Shown here piece after piece: positions 1 to 7,985 of a stretch of DNA of 64,000 bases (the stretch's first letter is position 1; every line of letters starts with the position of its first letter). The stretch is taken from the NCBI GenBank assembly GCA_964389675.1, contig CAYMEV010000015.1, positions 25,203-89,202 on the forward strand, written 5' to 3'. The position numbers and the translations under genes were made by a program. The notes below the pieces were generated by a model. It ran no database searches. It was not told where the DNA came from and saw only the letters and a program-made list of their open reading frames with translations. Source of the DNA: CAYMEV01 sp964389675 [NCBI: uncultured Candidatus Sumerlaeota bacterium]. Its GTDB lineage: Bacteria; CAYMEV01.

Positions 1-2024
1 CTGCTATTTTTCATATTATTAATTATTATATCCCTGATAATTGTATTAGCAATGCGATACATGATCTTCAGTTCATGAATCTCTGAAACCCGCTCTGAAC
101 TGATTAATTCATATTTTTCCAGCTCAAAAATCATCTTTCCGGCATAATCCCTGCTGAATTTGTCAAACAACATGCATATATCATTAAAGGACAGAGGAAT
201 CCTTATCACTGCAAATATCCCAAGAAAAAAACCGAAGTTGCCCCTTTCCAAAAAATAATTTACTCTATTTATTGTAATATCGCCAATATTCTCCGGCAGC
301 CTGATCTCCCTCACATCAACATTCTGTCCCCATCCTTCCATTTTTCTGTCAATAATGCCGCTCTTTATTGCAAATTTTATAAATTCGCTGAGAAAAAGCG
401 GGTTGCCACCTGATATATTAGAAAATTCACTTATATTTGCCTTAATTGACCTCTCAATTCTGTTCTTCCCAAAAACATTATTGAAATATTCCTTAATGTC
501 CCTTTTATTGAATGGTCTAAGCCCTAATATGGATATTGCATTCATTGACTCAAGCTCACTTATTTTATCTTCTATCAGTGATAAATCCTCATTTCTTGCA
601 CTGGCAAACAGCTTTAAGCTGTTTCTTTGACTCCTCAGGACATATAGTATTTTAATAATAATCTCGAGGCTCTGTTTATCTGCCCATTGCAAATTATTGA
701 TATATATAAGCGCTTTATTATCTAATTGAGAACCAGATTCCAATAAAAGGTTTACAATTGACTGCAGCAGTATTTCATAAGAACTCCGGCTATCCCTGGC
801 ATAATCGTATTCAGATGCAGTGGATGCGCTGTATATGCCCAGTTTCTCAATATATTTCCGGTATTTATCCTCTAATGCAGGACTGATAAACTGAATCAGC
901 TGCATAATGATCTGGTTAACTGTATAGAAAGGGCTTTTTACATCCTTAGAGCAGTCTGATTCAAAAAAATATATATTTTCCAGCATGCAATATTTCTTTA
1001 TTTCTTTATATACCATGCTCTTTCCCATTCCCTGGTTTGAAACCAGAAGAAAAATACTGCTCTTTCCTTCATCTGAGTGAATCCTTTCCCTTATTATGCC
1101 GAGCTCCTTTTTTCTGTCTGTAAAGCTAACTCCTAAAACATATGCATCCTTTGTTTCATCTGTCTCAAGACTATAAGAAAAACCCAGTTTTTCATTTATA
1201 TCGGAAATTATGTGCATGCAGGATTTATACCTTCGGTCAGGATCATAAGCAGTCATTTTTGAAACAATACTGCATAACTCTTCAGGAATGATCTCTTTCA
1301 GTGCCCGTTTTTGGATTTTTATGAACTGAGCGTGATCGGAGAGAATGTCAAGGATCTGGCTGATACTGGCTGTTTCTGAATAAATAGTCCTTTTTGTAAG
1401 CATCTCCAGAAATACTATTCCCAGAGAATAGATGTCAATTCTATAATCCCCTGATTTTAGTAAAACTTCAGGTGCAATATACGATATTGAGCCCTTCACT
1501 TTGCTGTGATCCACAGCTCCAATGTCTGATATGCCAAAATCCATGAACTTTGCCCTTCCATTGCATATAATAATATTTGAAGGCTTTATATCCCTGTAAA
1601 TAATATCCCTGCTGTGAATAAACTCCAGACCCCTTAAAAGTTCGACAATAATATCTAAAGATTTATTGCTGTCCATCTTATCCTGCTTCGAGATGATGCT
1701 TTTCAGGCTGCTGCCGCTGAGGTACTCCATGGTTATATAATAGCAGGCATTTTCTTTATCATAGCCAAAGAGGTAGACATCTACCAGGTTTGGGTGCTTA
1801 AGCTTTGTCATGATCTCAAATTCCTTCTTAAACACCCTCAGCACATCTCTGTTGTTTATTATTTCAGGCCTTATGGTTTTCAGCGCTATTACAGCATTGC
1901 CTTTCAGGTTATCAAGTGCCTTGTAAACGACACCCATACCTCCTTCACCGACAATGCTCTGAATAATATATCTTTTGTTTATTACTGAATTTTCATTATA
2001 GTATCTTCTTCTCTTTGGTTCCAT
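1..2024 (-). CDS. Ser/Thr protein kinase with AAA-type ATPase domain, C-terminus beyond window
   Basis: The gene reads leftward and is still open at base 1, so about 674 residues are visible and the C-terminus is missing. An N-terminal Hanks-type kinase is clear: glycine loop GEGGMG (about 26-31), ATP-binding Lys in IALKT (49), YRDIKPSN (catalytic Asp 145), MDFG (162-164) and APE. A nucleotide-binding region follows, with a Walker-A-like SNQGMGKS (about 329-336) and a Walker-B-like IYINNLQWAD. This kinase plus AAA order is that of PknK-type signalling proteins, and the lost part is probably a helical repeat sensor. I chose the ATG at 2024 because GAGGA lies 10 nt upstream; an ATG at 2054 is in frame but has a crowded site. 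Substrate and signal are unknown. A longer relative lies at 20142-24044. Confidence 0.9.
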   Translation of the reverse strand, partial: MEPKRRRYYNENSVINKRYIIQSIVGEGGMGVVYKALDNLKGNAVIALKTIRPEIINNRDVLRVFKKEFEIMTKLKHPNLVDVYLFGYDKENACYYITMEYLSGSSLKSIISKQDKMDSNKSLDIIVELLRGLEFIHSRDIIYRDIKPSNIIICNGRAKFMDFGISDIGAVDHSKVKGSISYIAPEVLLKSGDYRIDIYSLGIVFLEMLTKRTIYSETASISQILDILSDHAQFIKIQKRALKEIIPEELCSIVSKMTAYDPDRRYKSCMHIISDINEKLGFSYSLETDETKDAYVLGVSFTDRKKELGIIRERIHSDEGKSSIFLLVSNQGMGKSMVYKEIKKYCMLENIYFFESDCSKDVKSPFYTVNQIIMQLIQFISPALEDKYRKYIEKLGIYSASTASEYDYARDSRSSYEILLQSIVNLLLESGSQLDNKALIYINNLQWADKQSLEIIIKILYVLRSQRNSLKLFASARNEDLSLIEDKISELESMNAISILGLRPFNKRDIKEYFNNVFGKNRIERSIKANISEFSNISGGNPLFLSEFIKFAIKSGIIDRKMEGWGQNVDVREIRLPENIGDITINRVNYFLERGNFGFFLGIFAVIRIPLSFNDICMLFDKFSRDYAGKMIFELEKYELISSERVSEIHELKIMYRIANTIIRDIIINNMKNS

Positions 2025-2239
2025 CTGCTTCAATTCCTCGGCCAATGCAGGCATTTCCTGTTTCAATTGGGGACATTCATACTGTAATCAAGTGATGAAT
2101 TTATAACTTGAAAAGGAATAAGCAGAATATTGAAATTTAAAATTTCAGTAATAAGAAAAATAAATATAAAGGTTTGCAATATCCGCTTTCCCTTTTATTT
2201 TGTGAAAAGCCGCTGGATATCTATATTCAAAAAAATAGT

Positions 2240-2875
2240 CTAGTTTATAAAATGTATATTAACAGCTTTGATATCCCAAAGAGGCTCAAGCCTTTCAACA
2301 ATCTCCTCCTTCAGGTTCGCGGCAAACTGGTGATTATCCGGCATATTCAGGCTTATATCAATAATGCCTTCATTAAATAAAATATCTGAGACCAGGTCTC
2401 CAGAAAGCACATCCTTGCCTGTTATCGGATTTATTACTCTCTTAAGCCTTTCCCTGATTACTCCTGCATCGGTTGGCAGCCTGTCCTTTATCAGGCCATG
2501 CTGCATCTCGTAGTTTTCAATAGCTGTTCTGAGCGCTTCCGTGGACAGAACAGCACAATGAACCTTTACCGGAGGCAGACCGCCCAGATTCTTCAGTATA
2601 TCTTCCCATGATATCTTTTTGGCTTCATCGAGTGTTTTATTCTTGGCAAGCTCTGTTACCACCGAAGAGGCGGCAATATTTGATGCACAGCCAAATGATC
2701 TGAACTTGATATCCTTTATTATAAGAGTATCCTTATCAACCTTGATATAAAGCTTTATCATGTCACCGCATGCTGGAGACCCTTCAGTTGCAGTAGCATC
2801 AGCATCCTTGATCTCACCAACATTTTTAGGGTTGAGAAAATTTTCAATAGTCTTCTTTGAATAAGGTAAACTCAT
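2240..2875 (-). CDS. nifU: Fe-S cluster scaffold IscU/NifU-type fused to a DUF59 (MIP18-like) domain
   Basis: Residues 1-125 are an IscU/NifU-N scaffold domain, which builds [2Fe-2S] clusters from iron and cysteine-derived sulfur. All three ligand cysteines are visible: SPACGD (C36, with D38), FGCAS (C63) and KVHCAVLS (C107). Residues from about 147 to 211 (NPITGKDVLSGDLV onward) resemble the DUF59/MIP18 family of SufT and PaaD, which helps mature Fe-S proteins. Most IscU proteins stop near residue 130, so this is a natural scaffold-DUF59 fusion. The gene starts 12 bp after the cysteine desulfurase gene, so the sulfur donor and the scaffold should be co-expressed. The fusion could let one protein both assemble and hand over clusters; that is inference. 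Confidence 0.88.
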   Translation of the reverse strand: MSLPYSKKTIENFLNPKNVGEIKDADATATEGSPACGDMIKLYIKVDKDTLIIKDIKFRSFGCASNIAASSVVTELAKNKTLDEAKKISWEDILKNLGGLPPVKVHCAVLSTEALRTAIENYEMQHGLIKDRLPTDAGVIRERLKRVINPITGKDVLSGDLVSDILFNEGIIDISLNMPDNHQFAANLKEEIVERLEPLWDIKAVNIHFIN

Positions 2876-2887
2876 CTTATTATACTC

Positions 2888-4066
2888 CTATTCCTTGTTA
2901 TACAGCGGGCTTAATCTTCGCAGGTTCTCCACAATGCCCTTAAGTGACTCAAATGTATAATCTATATCCACTTTTTTCAGGTATTTGCTTGTAGAGAACC
3001 TTACGGAACTATGGGCTCTCTGATGGCTGAATCCCATCGCCATAAGGATATGGCTTGCCTGAAGGTTCCTGGAGAAACAGGCAGATCCTGTAATAGCAGA
3101 TATGCCTAACAGGTCGAGATGAAGGACAATAGATTCTCCTTCGATAAACCCAAATGAAATATTCAGGTTATTCGGCAATCTTCTCCTGAAATCATCAGAG
3201 CCATTAAGATTCACGTTTTCAATCCCGGATATAATTCTTTCATATAGATAATCACGTATTGATTCTGCAATTTCTATATCACCTCTGCTCAGTATTTCCA
3301 CAGCTTTCCCAAAACCTGCAATACCCGGGACATTCTCAGTCCCTGCCCTGAGATTGTTTTCACTAAAGCCTCCATGGAGGATCTTTTTAATCTGAATGCC
3401 TTTCTTTAAAAAAAGTGCACCAACCCCCTTTGGGCCGTAAATTTTATGTGCAGTCATACTCAGCAGGTCTATTCCCGATTTTTTGACATCAATAGGTACC
3501 TGCCCGAAGGAAACTGATGCATCTGTATGAAAATACGATCCTGCATTATGTGCAATTCCTGATATTGCTGATAAGTCCTGTATTGTACCCATCTCGTGAT
3601 TTCCATGGATTATGCTTACAAGCAGGGTATTGTCATCTACAATAGTCCCAAGATGCTCCATATCTACAAAGCCCTGCTCGTCGACTCTGCAGAATTCCAG
3701 CTCAAATCCGTTTTCCCGGAGCATCTGTGCTGTGTGCATTACAGAAAAATGCTCTATGGGCGATATTACTAGCTTCTTCCGTTTGCCATCTTTATTCAGC
3801 TGGAAAAGGCCCTGCAATGCAAGATTATTTGATTCAGTACCCCCCGATGTAAATACAATCTCCCCAGGTTCTGCATTAATCATCCCGGCAACCTGCTGGC
3901 GTGCAACCTCAACTGCATCTCTTGCCCTGATTCCCATACTGTGCGAGAACTGCGAGGATGCAATGGCATAATTATCTTCAAAGAAGCCCCTTATAAAATC
4001 TGCAGTCCTTTCATCAACCTTTGTGGTAGCATTATTGTCAAGGTATACATTCCGCTTCTCAGCCAT
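2888..4066 (-). CDS. nifS: Cysteine desulfurase, NifS/IscS type
   Basis: This PLP enzyme removes sulfur from cysteine as a persulfide for Fe-S assembly. Visible signatures are the N-terminal YLDNNATT, SGGTESNN, His106 in SPIEHF, the PLP-interacting Asp182 in HTDAS, the Schiff-base Lys208 in TAHKIYGPKG and the persulfide Cys330 in GSACFS, which sits in the extended loop typical of the NifS/IscS class rather than SufS. At 392 residues it has normal family length and no truncation. It lies directly upstream of the IscU-DUF59 gene and 38 bp downstream of the CoA-binding protein gene, all on the minus strand. The class is certain; whether to call it NifS or IscS is a matter of naming. Confidence 0.93.
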   Translation of the reverse strand: MAEKRNVYLDNNATTKVDERTADFIRGFFEDNYAIASSQFSHSMGIRARDAVEVARQQVAGMINAEPGEIVFTSGGTESNNLALQGLFQLNKDGKRKKLVISPIEHFSVMHTAQMLRENGFELEFCRVDEQGFVDMEHLGTIVDDNTLLVSIIHGNHEMGTIQDLSAISGIAHNAGSYFHTDASVSFGQVPIDVKKSGIDLLSMTAHKIYGPKGVGALFLKKGIQIKKILHGGFSENNLRAGTENVPGIAGFGKAVEILSRGDIEIAESIRDYLYERIISGIENVNLNGSDDFRRRLPNNLNISFGFIEGESIVLHLDLLGISAITGSACFSRNLQASHILMAMGFSHQRAHSSVRFSTSKYLKKVDIDYTFESLKGIVENLRRLSPLYNKE

Positions 4067-4104
4067 ATTTAAGACCCCTGATATTTTGATTTTACCATTA
4101 ATAT

Positions 4105-4533
4105 CTATAAATTCAAATATTTAATATGCTCTTTATATATACATTTATCCATGACAAAAAGGATATTTTCCCTTTCTGAAAGCCTTTTCATGCCTTCACT
4201 TAGAACACCCTCAGGAAGCCAGACTGCTTTGGGTTTCACACTGATAACATCCTCTGTGAACTGCATGATTTTGCTGCTGTTTAAAAAAAGCAGTACCATA
4301 TCGATCTTATCAGGAATTTTGGAAAGGCTGTCATAGGTTTTTTGTCCCAGTATCTCGCCGGAATATTCTGGATAAACAGGATAAAGCCTGTAACCCTTCT
4401 TAATAAGGTACCTTCCGATCCTGTTTGAAGTTTTCTCCTTTTTAGGAGATAATCCCACAAATGCGATCGTTTTGACCAAATCAAAGATTTTTTTAATGGT
4501 TTCCTGTTCCTGGTGCAAATTAATATCCTCCAT
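4105..4533 (-). CDS. CoA-binding domain protein (YccU-like)
   Basis: The 142-residue protein is a single Rossmann-type CoA-binding domain of the YccU/CoA_binding_2 family. It shows the family pattern: AFVGLSPKKEKTSNRIGRYL for the nucleotide loop, the central KIDMVLLFLNSS strand, KAVWLPEGV and the terminal FVMDKCIYKEH. These small proteins bind CoA or a similar nucleotide; their cellular role is poorly defined. The gene sits between the copper ATPase (27 bp away) and the cysteine desulfurase (38 bp away) and is probably co-transcribed with both. Nothing in it is catalytic by motif, and no partner can be named. Confidence 0.85.
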   Translation of the reverse strand: MEDINLHQEQETIKKIFDLVKTIAFVGLSPKKEKTSNRIGRYLIKKGYRLYPVYPEYSGEILGQKTYDSLSKIPDKIDMVLLFLNSSKIMQFTEDVISVKPKAVWLPEGVLSEGMKRLSERENILFVMDKCIYKEHIKYLNL

Positions 4534-4560
4534 TATATTTTCATAAGCTAGACCTATTTA

Positions 4561-6570
4561 TTATAATACTTTGGATGCTTTTTCAACTAAATTTAATTCT
4601 TCAGCATTAGTACTGAAACTTGGTTTATACCTTTTAAGCAGAAGGGACAGGCTGACAACGGTAAATGAGCTCATTGCCATTGCAAAACCTGCGTATTCAG
4701 GCCGGAAAATTGTATTGGTAAAGGGATAAAGCAGTCCGAAAGCAACCGGAATCAGGAGCATATTATATAAAAAGGCCCAGAATATATTTTTTCTTATCCT
4801 GTCCATTATCTTCCTGCTAAGCTCAAACACAACCGGAACATAAAGCAGATTATTCTTTGCAAGGACTATATCGCCTGTTTCAATAGCAATATCTGTCCCG
4901 TTTCCAACGGCTATACCCAGGTCCGCCACTGCCAAAGCAGGTGCGTCATTTATCCCGTCACCAATAAATGCAACCTTATGGCCTTTTCTCTGCAGATCTT
5001 TTAAAAATTCCGCCTTCTGGCCCGGAAGCATATCAGAAACAAAGCTTTTAATCCCGGCTTTCCTGCATATTGCCTCTGCTGTGGCTTTATTATCGCCTGT
5101 AAGCATGTGAATACTTATTTTATTGCCTGATAATATTTTTACTGCCGGCCCGGCTGTTTTTCTCAATCTATCACTCACAGTCAGTATTCCTGCAGGTTTG
5201 CCTTCAACAGACGCCAGTATAATGGTATTTGAATCCCCTTCAATATCATCTATGCTTTTTGATATATCTTCAGGGATTTTGCCGGTCATTTTCTCTATAT
5301 ATTCTCTTTTTCCTATATATATCTCTTTGCCGTCAACCAGCCCATAGACACCCATTCCATCTACCGTTTCGAACCTTGAAGGGACTTCTCCCTTGATGCC
5401 GTATTCCCCTGCCTTTTCCACAATAGCATCAGCGATTGGGTGCTGAGATTCTCCCTCAACGCTTGCAAGATAAAATAAAAGTTCCTTGATCCCGATGCTG
5501 AAGTTAATAATGTTTCTGACAACAGGCTTTCCGACAGTTATTGTCCCTGTCTTATCAAATACAGCAGTATCAATCTTCTCTGCAATCTCAAGTGCATTGC
5601 CATTCTTAATAAGGATGCCGAGCTCTGCTCCCTTTCCGATACCGACTGTTACTGCTGTTGGGGTTGCAAGTCCAAGGGCGCATGGACAGGCCACCACCAG
5701 TATTGCAATCATTGAGTTTATTGCCAGCAAGAGGTTATTCCCGGATACCGGACTGTCAGGAACAATGAAATACCATACCAGAAATGCACTGACAGCAATA
5801 GCAAGGATTACTGGAATAAAATAGGAAACTACTGTATCGGCAAGCTTTTGTATAGGCGGCTTTGAGCCCTGTGCCTCCTCAACAAGCCTTATTATCTGGT
5901 TGAGCATAGTCTCTTTGCCAACTTTCTTTGCGGAAAACCTTATTGTACTGCTGATATTAATGGAGCCGCTTATTACAGAATCTCCCTTGCTTTTTTTTAC
6001 TGGATTTGACTCACCTGTTATAGTTGATTCGTCAGCATATGAAACCCCGCTGATAACCTCGCCGTCCACCGGAATCCTGTCTCCTGGCTTTATTATGACA
6101 ATATCATCTACCATGATTTCGTCAATTGGGACATAGACAGATCCATTCTCTCTTTGGACAAGAGCATTCTTAGGCACCAGGCCTATAAGCTTCCTCAGTG
6201 CCTGGGATGTTTTCCCCTTTGCTTTTTCTTCAAGGTACCTTCCAAGTGATAAAAATGCAGCCAGCATGATAACTGTATCATAGAATATGAAATCATCCGG
6301 TGGCAGCACACCAAATGTAGCCAGAAGGCTTGATAATAATGCAACAGAGATCCCGAGAGAATACATTACATCCATATTAAGGGACCTGCTCCTCAATGAA
6401 ATGAATGCTGCCTTTATAATAGGAAAACCAACCAGAAAGAATGCAGGCATAGTAATAGCAAGCATTATATAATAGATATGATTATGGAACAGATGCACCC
6501 GGTTTAATTGATGCACTAAGATGAGGGCAATGCTGGCTATAAACCCAATAACCGTCGAATTAAGGAGTTT
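4561..6570 (-). CDS. copA: Copper-translocating P1B ATPase, membrane/catalytic part in the -1 frame
   Basis: This frame holds the whole catalytic core of a Cu(I)-exporting P-type ATPase: the membrane segments, the actuator TITGES, the CPC metal site in VVACPCALG, the phosphorylation motif DKTGT, the HP motif in SQHPI, the hinge GDGINDAPA and the C-terminal MAMSS metal-binding segment. The first common start codon is a GTG at 6516, but it lies inside the first membrane helix, whose start (STVIGFIASIALIL) is coded just upstream in the same frame. The frame is therefore meant to be entered by a -1 shift from the metal-binding-domain ORF (6537-7034) at the A-run near 6570. A shifted product would be about 824 residues, the usual CopA length. 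The alternative is a broken gene or a base-count error in the A-run. Confidence 0.9.
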   Translation of the reverse strand, partial: KLLNSTVIGFIASIALILVHQLNRVHLFHNHIYYIMLAITMPAFFLVGFPIIKAAFISLRSRSLNMDVMYSLGISVALLSSLLATFGVLPPDDFIFYDTVIMLAAFLSLGRYLEEKAKGKTSQALRKLIGLVPKNALVQRENGSVYVPIDEIMVDDIVIIKPGDRIPVDGEVISGVSYADESTITGESNPVKKSKGDSVISGSINISSTIRFSAKKVGKETMLNQIIRLVEEAQGSKPPIQKLADTVVSYFIPVILAIAVSAFLVWYFIVPDSPVSGNNLLLAINSMIAILVVACPCALGLATPTAVTVGIGKGAELGILIKNGNALEIAEKIDTAVFDKTGTITVGKPVVRNIINFSIGIKELLFYLASVEGESQHPIADAIVEKAGEYGIKGEVPSRFETVDGMGVYGLVDGKEIYIGKREYIEKMTGKIPEDISKSIDDIEGDSNTIILASVEGKPAGILTVSDRLRKTAGPAVKILSGNKISIHMLTGDNKATAEAICRKAGIKSFVSDMLPGQKAEFLKDLQRKGHKVAFIGDGINDAPALAVADLGIAVGNGTDIAIETGDIVLAKNNLLYVPVVFELSRKIMDRIRKNIFWAFLYNMLLIPVAFGLLYPFTNTIFRPEYAGFAMAMSSFTVVSLSLLLKRYKPSFSTNAEELNLVEKASKVL

Positions 6571-7034
6571 TTTTTTACTTTTTCCCGCCCTTCTGAAGCT
6601 TCATCATAGTCAAATACCCCGTTAAATCTATATCCCAGATTTTCAATGGTTTGTCTTATGATTTCCCTGGTTACCCTTGTATCGTCATAGTCAATATCTG
6701 CCTTCTGAAGTGAAAGGTCGATTGACACATTGTAAATTCCATCCAGTTTCATCAGGGAATCATTGATCTTCTCTGCACAGCTCACGCAGTTCATATTCCC
6801 TATCCCGACAGAAATATGGCTGAATTCCAGGTCATAACCTGTATTCCTGACAGCATCATATACAGAGCCTGGACTGAAACTGCTGTCAATCTTTATAATT
6901 GCTGTACTGTTTGCAAGATTAACATCCGCCTGCAGAACACCTCTGGTCTTTTTCAGGGCTTTCTCCACATTCAGGGCACATGAAGCACAATGCATGCCTT
7001 TTATTTTATATTTAATTGTCTCCTGCTTATCCAT
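6537..7034 (-). CDS. copA: Tandem heavy-metal-binding (HMA) domains: CopA N-terminus or free copper chaperone
   Basis: The 165-residue frame-0 product consists of two ferredoxin-like HMA domains with Cu-binding motifs GMHCASC (near the N-terminus) and GNMNCVSC (about 80 residues later). It then has a short linker and a TAG stop. In a normal CopA these domains lead straight into the first membrane helix; here that helix continues in the -1 frame. Frame 0 alone would make a soluble two-domain copper-binding protein resembling a chaperone. The ATG at 7034 has AGGTGG 8 nt upstream; the GTG at 7046 lies inside that same sequence and is less likely. The gene begins 19 bp after the nitroreductase stop, so the two are probably one transcript. 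Confidence 0.85.
   Translation of the reverse strand: MDKQETIKYKIKGMHCASCALNVEKALKKTRGVLQADVNLANSTAIIKIDSSFSPGSVYDAVRNTGYDLEFSHISVGIGNMNCVSCAEKINDSLMKLDGIYNVSIDLSLQKADIDYDDTRVTREIIRQTIENLGYRFNGVFDYDEASEGREKVKKNSLIRRLLGL
6567..6573 (-). promoter_or_regulatory. Candidate -1 frameshift site A AAA AAC inside copA
   Basis: Reading the minus strand, nine A residues (6576-6568) followed by C give the heptamer A AAA AAC in the frame of the HMA-domain ORF. That is a canonical X XXY YYZ slippery sequence. Slipping back one base there moves ribosomes exactly into the open ATPase frame. Without a slip, translation ends 10 codons later at the TAG at 6537-6539. A purine-rich AGAAGG lies about 15 nt upstream and could act as a stimulatory Shine-Dalgarno-like element. 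I see no convincing downstream pseudoknot. Slippage by RNA polymerase on the A-run would give the same result. Confidence 0.6.
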
Positions 7035-7053
7035 TCTTTTTCCCACCTGTAAA

Positions 7054-7614
7054 TTATTCTGCTTTAAGCCTGCCTGTTGATAATATTTCTTCTGCAGGCA
7101 GCCTGTCCGGTCTTTTCAGTTCCGTTTCCCTGTTTTTTTCAGATAAATTCCCCAATTCATCTATCTCATGCCTGCCTACTATTACAAGAGCAATGACTGT
7201 CTCCTTTTCAGGGATCTGCAGTATTTTCTTTACTCTTGATTCGTCATAACCGGCAATAGGATGAGCAACAAGCCCCAGCTCAGTCGCCTGCAAAATCAGA
7301 AAGCCGGCAGAAATCCCGGAATCAAACAGATAATAATCCCTGCCCTTGATCCTGCAATCCATGTCAATATTTGAATAAACTGCTATAATCATAGATGAAT
7401 TAAAAACCCACTCATTTCCTTTTGACATAGCGCTATAAAGCTCCTTTAGAAGGTCCTTTTCATATGCGAAAACGTACCTCCATGGCTGCTTGTTAAAACA
7501 GCTTGGTGCAAGCTGTGCAGCCCTTATAAGCTTCTGGATGATCCTGTCGCTTATCTCAATACCTTTAATGGCCCTGTAGGCCCGCCTTTTTTCAATGGCT
7601 TCCTTAACATCCAT
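7054..7614 (-). CDS. Nitroreductase-family flavoprotein
   Basis: The 186-residue protein has the FMN-dependent nitroreductase fold: the N-terminal KRRAYR phosphate-binding motif, SCFNKQPWRYVF, the central helix with DSGISAGFLILQATELGLVAHP, and a C-terminal strand ending IVGRHE. These enzymes reduce nitro compounds, quinones or other acceptors with NAD(P)H; the substrate cannot be read from the sequence. It precedes copA by 19 bp, so it may be part of a metal- or redox-stress transcript. A second nitroreductase domain occurs in the fusion protein at 19263-20102. Confidence 0.88.
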   Translation of the reverse strand: MDVKEAIEKRRAYRAIKGIEISDRIIQKLIRAAQLAPSCFNKQPWRYVFAYEKDLLKELYSAMSKGNEWVFNSSMIIAVYSNIDMDCRIKGRDYYLFDSGISAGFLILQATELGLVAHPIAGYDESRVKKILQIPEKETVIALVIVGRHEIDELGNLSEKNRETELKRPDRLPAEEILSTGRLKAE

Positions 7615-7697
7615 CCTTTCTCCCCCTTAAGATTTATTCCTTTTTGCTCTGCTTACCATATTAATATATACCAAAAGGATCATGAAATTGTTTAATG

Positions 7698-7722
7698 AGA
7701 GCTCCCTTATTTAGAGAGCTCT
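7698..7722 (-). terminator. Stem-loop after the rubredoxin gene, possible terminator
   Basis: AGAGCTC and GAGCTCT form a 7-bp stem with an 11-nt loop, 15 bp downstream of the rubredoxin stop and upstream of the nitroreductase start. There is no strong T-run after the stem on the minus strand, so termination may be partial or the hairpin may mark an RNA processing site. Confidence 0.35.
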
Positions 7723-7736
7723 TCTAATTCCTTTTC

Positions 7737-7895
7737 TTAAACAGGTTCAAACTGATCCTTGCCTGCACCGCATACCGGACAGACCCAATCATCAGGCAGG
7801 TCTTCAAATGATGTGCCGGCAGGTATGCCGGATTCTTTGTCCCCTGCTTCAGGATCATAGATATAGCCGCAAAGCATGCATTCATACTTTTTCAT
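7737..7895 (-). CDS. Rubredoxin
   Basis: This 52-residue gene is easily missed because of its size. The protein starts [15 protein letters not shown] and ends with [16 protein letters not shown], giving the two CxxCG iron knuckles and the conserved aromatic residues of rubredoxin, a one-iron electron carrier. A strong AGGAGGG ribosome site lies 5 nt before the ATG. Rubredoxins serve oxygen and peroxide detoxification and other redox enzymes in anaerobes. The reductase or acceptor is not adjacent. The downstream nitroreductase could be a partner, but that is inference only. Confidence 0.95.
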   Translation of the reverse strand: MKKYECMLCGYIYDPEAGDKESGIPAGTSFEDLPDDWVCPVCGAGKDQFEPV

Positions 7896-7985
7896 ATTTC
7901 CCTCCTTTTTCTGTTTCTATCAGTATATATACGCAAAAAACAAATAAATGATAAAAATAATTAATACCCTGCTGTGATTCTCCGC

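Noticed and set aside
2131-2155. AT-rich palindrome near the edge kinase gene
   Set aside because: TGAAATT-TTA-AATTTCA-like pairing is expected by chance in AT-rich spacer and has no supporting feature.
4561-7034. copA as a simple pseudogene
   Set aside because: Both parts keep every key motif and the frame break sits exactly on an A AAA AAC slippery site, so programmed slippage is the better reading; an A-run error remains possible and is stated.
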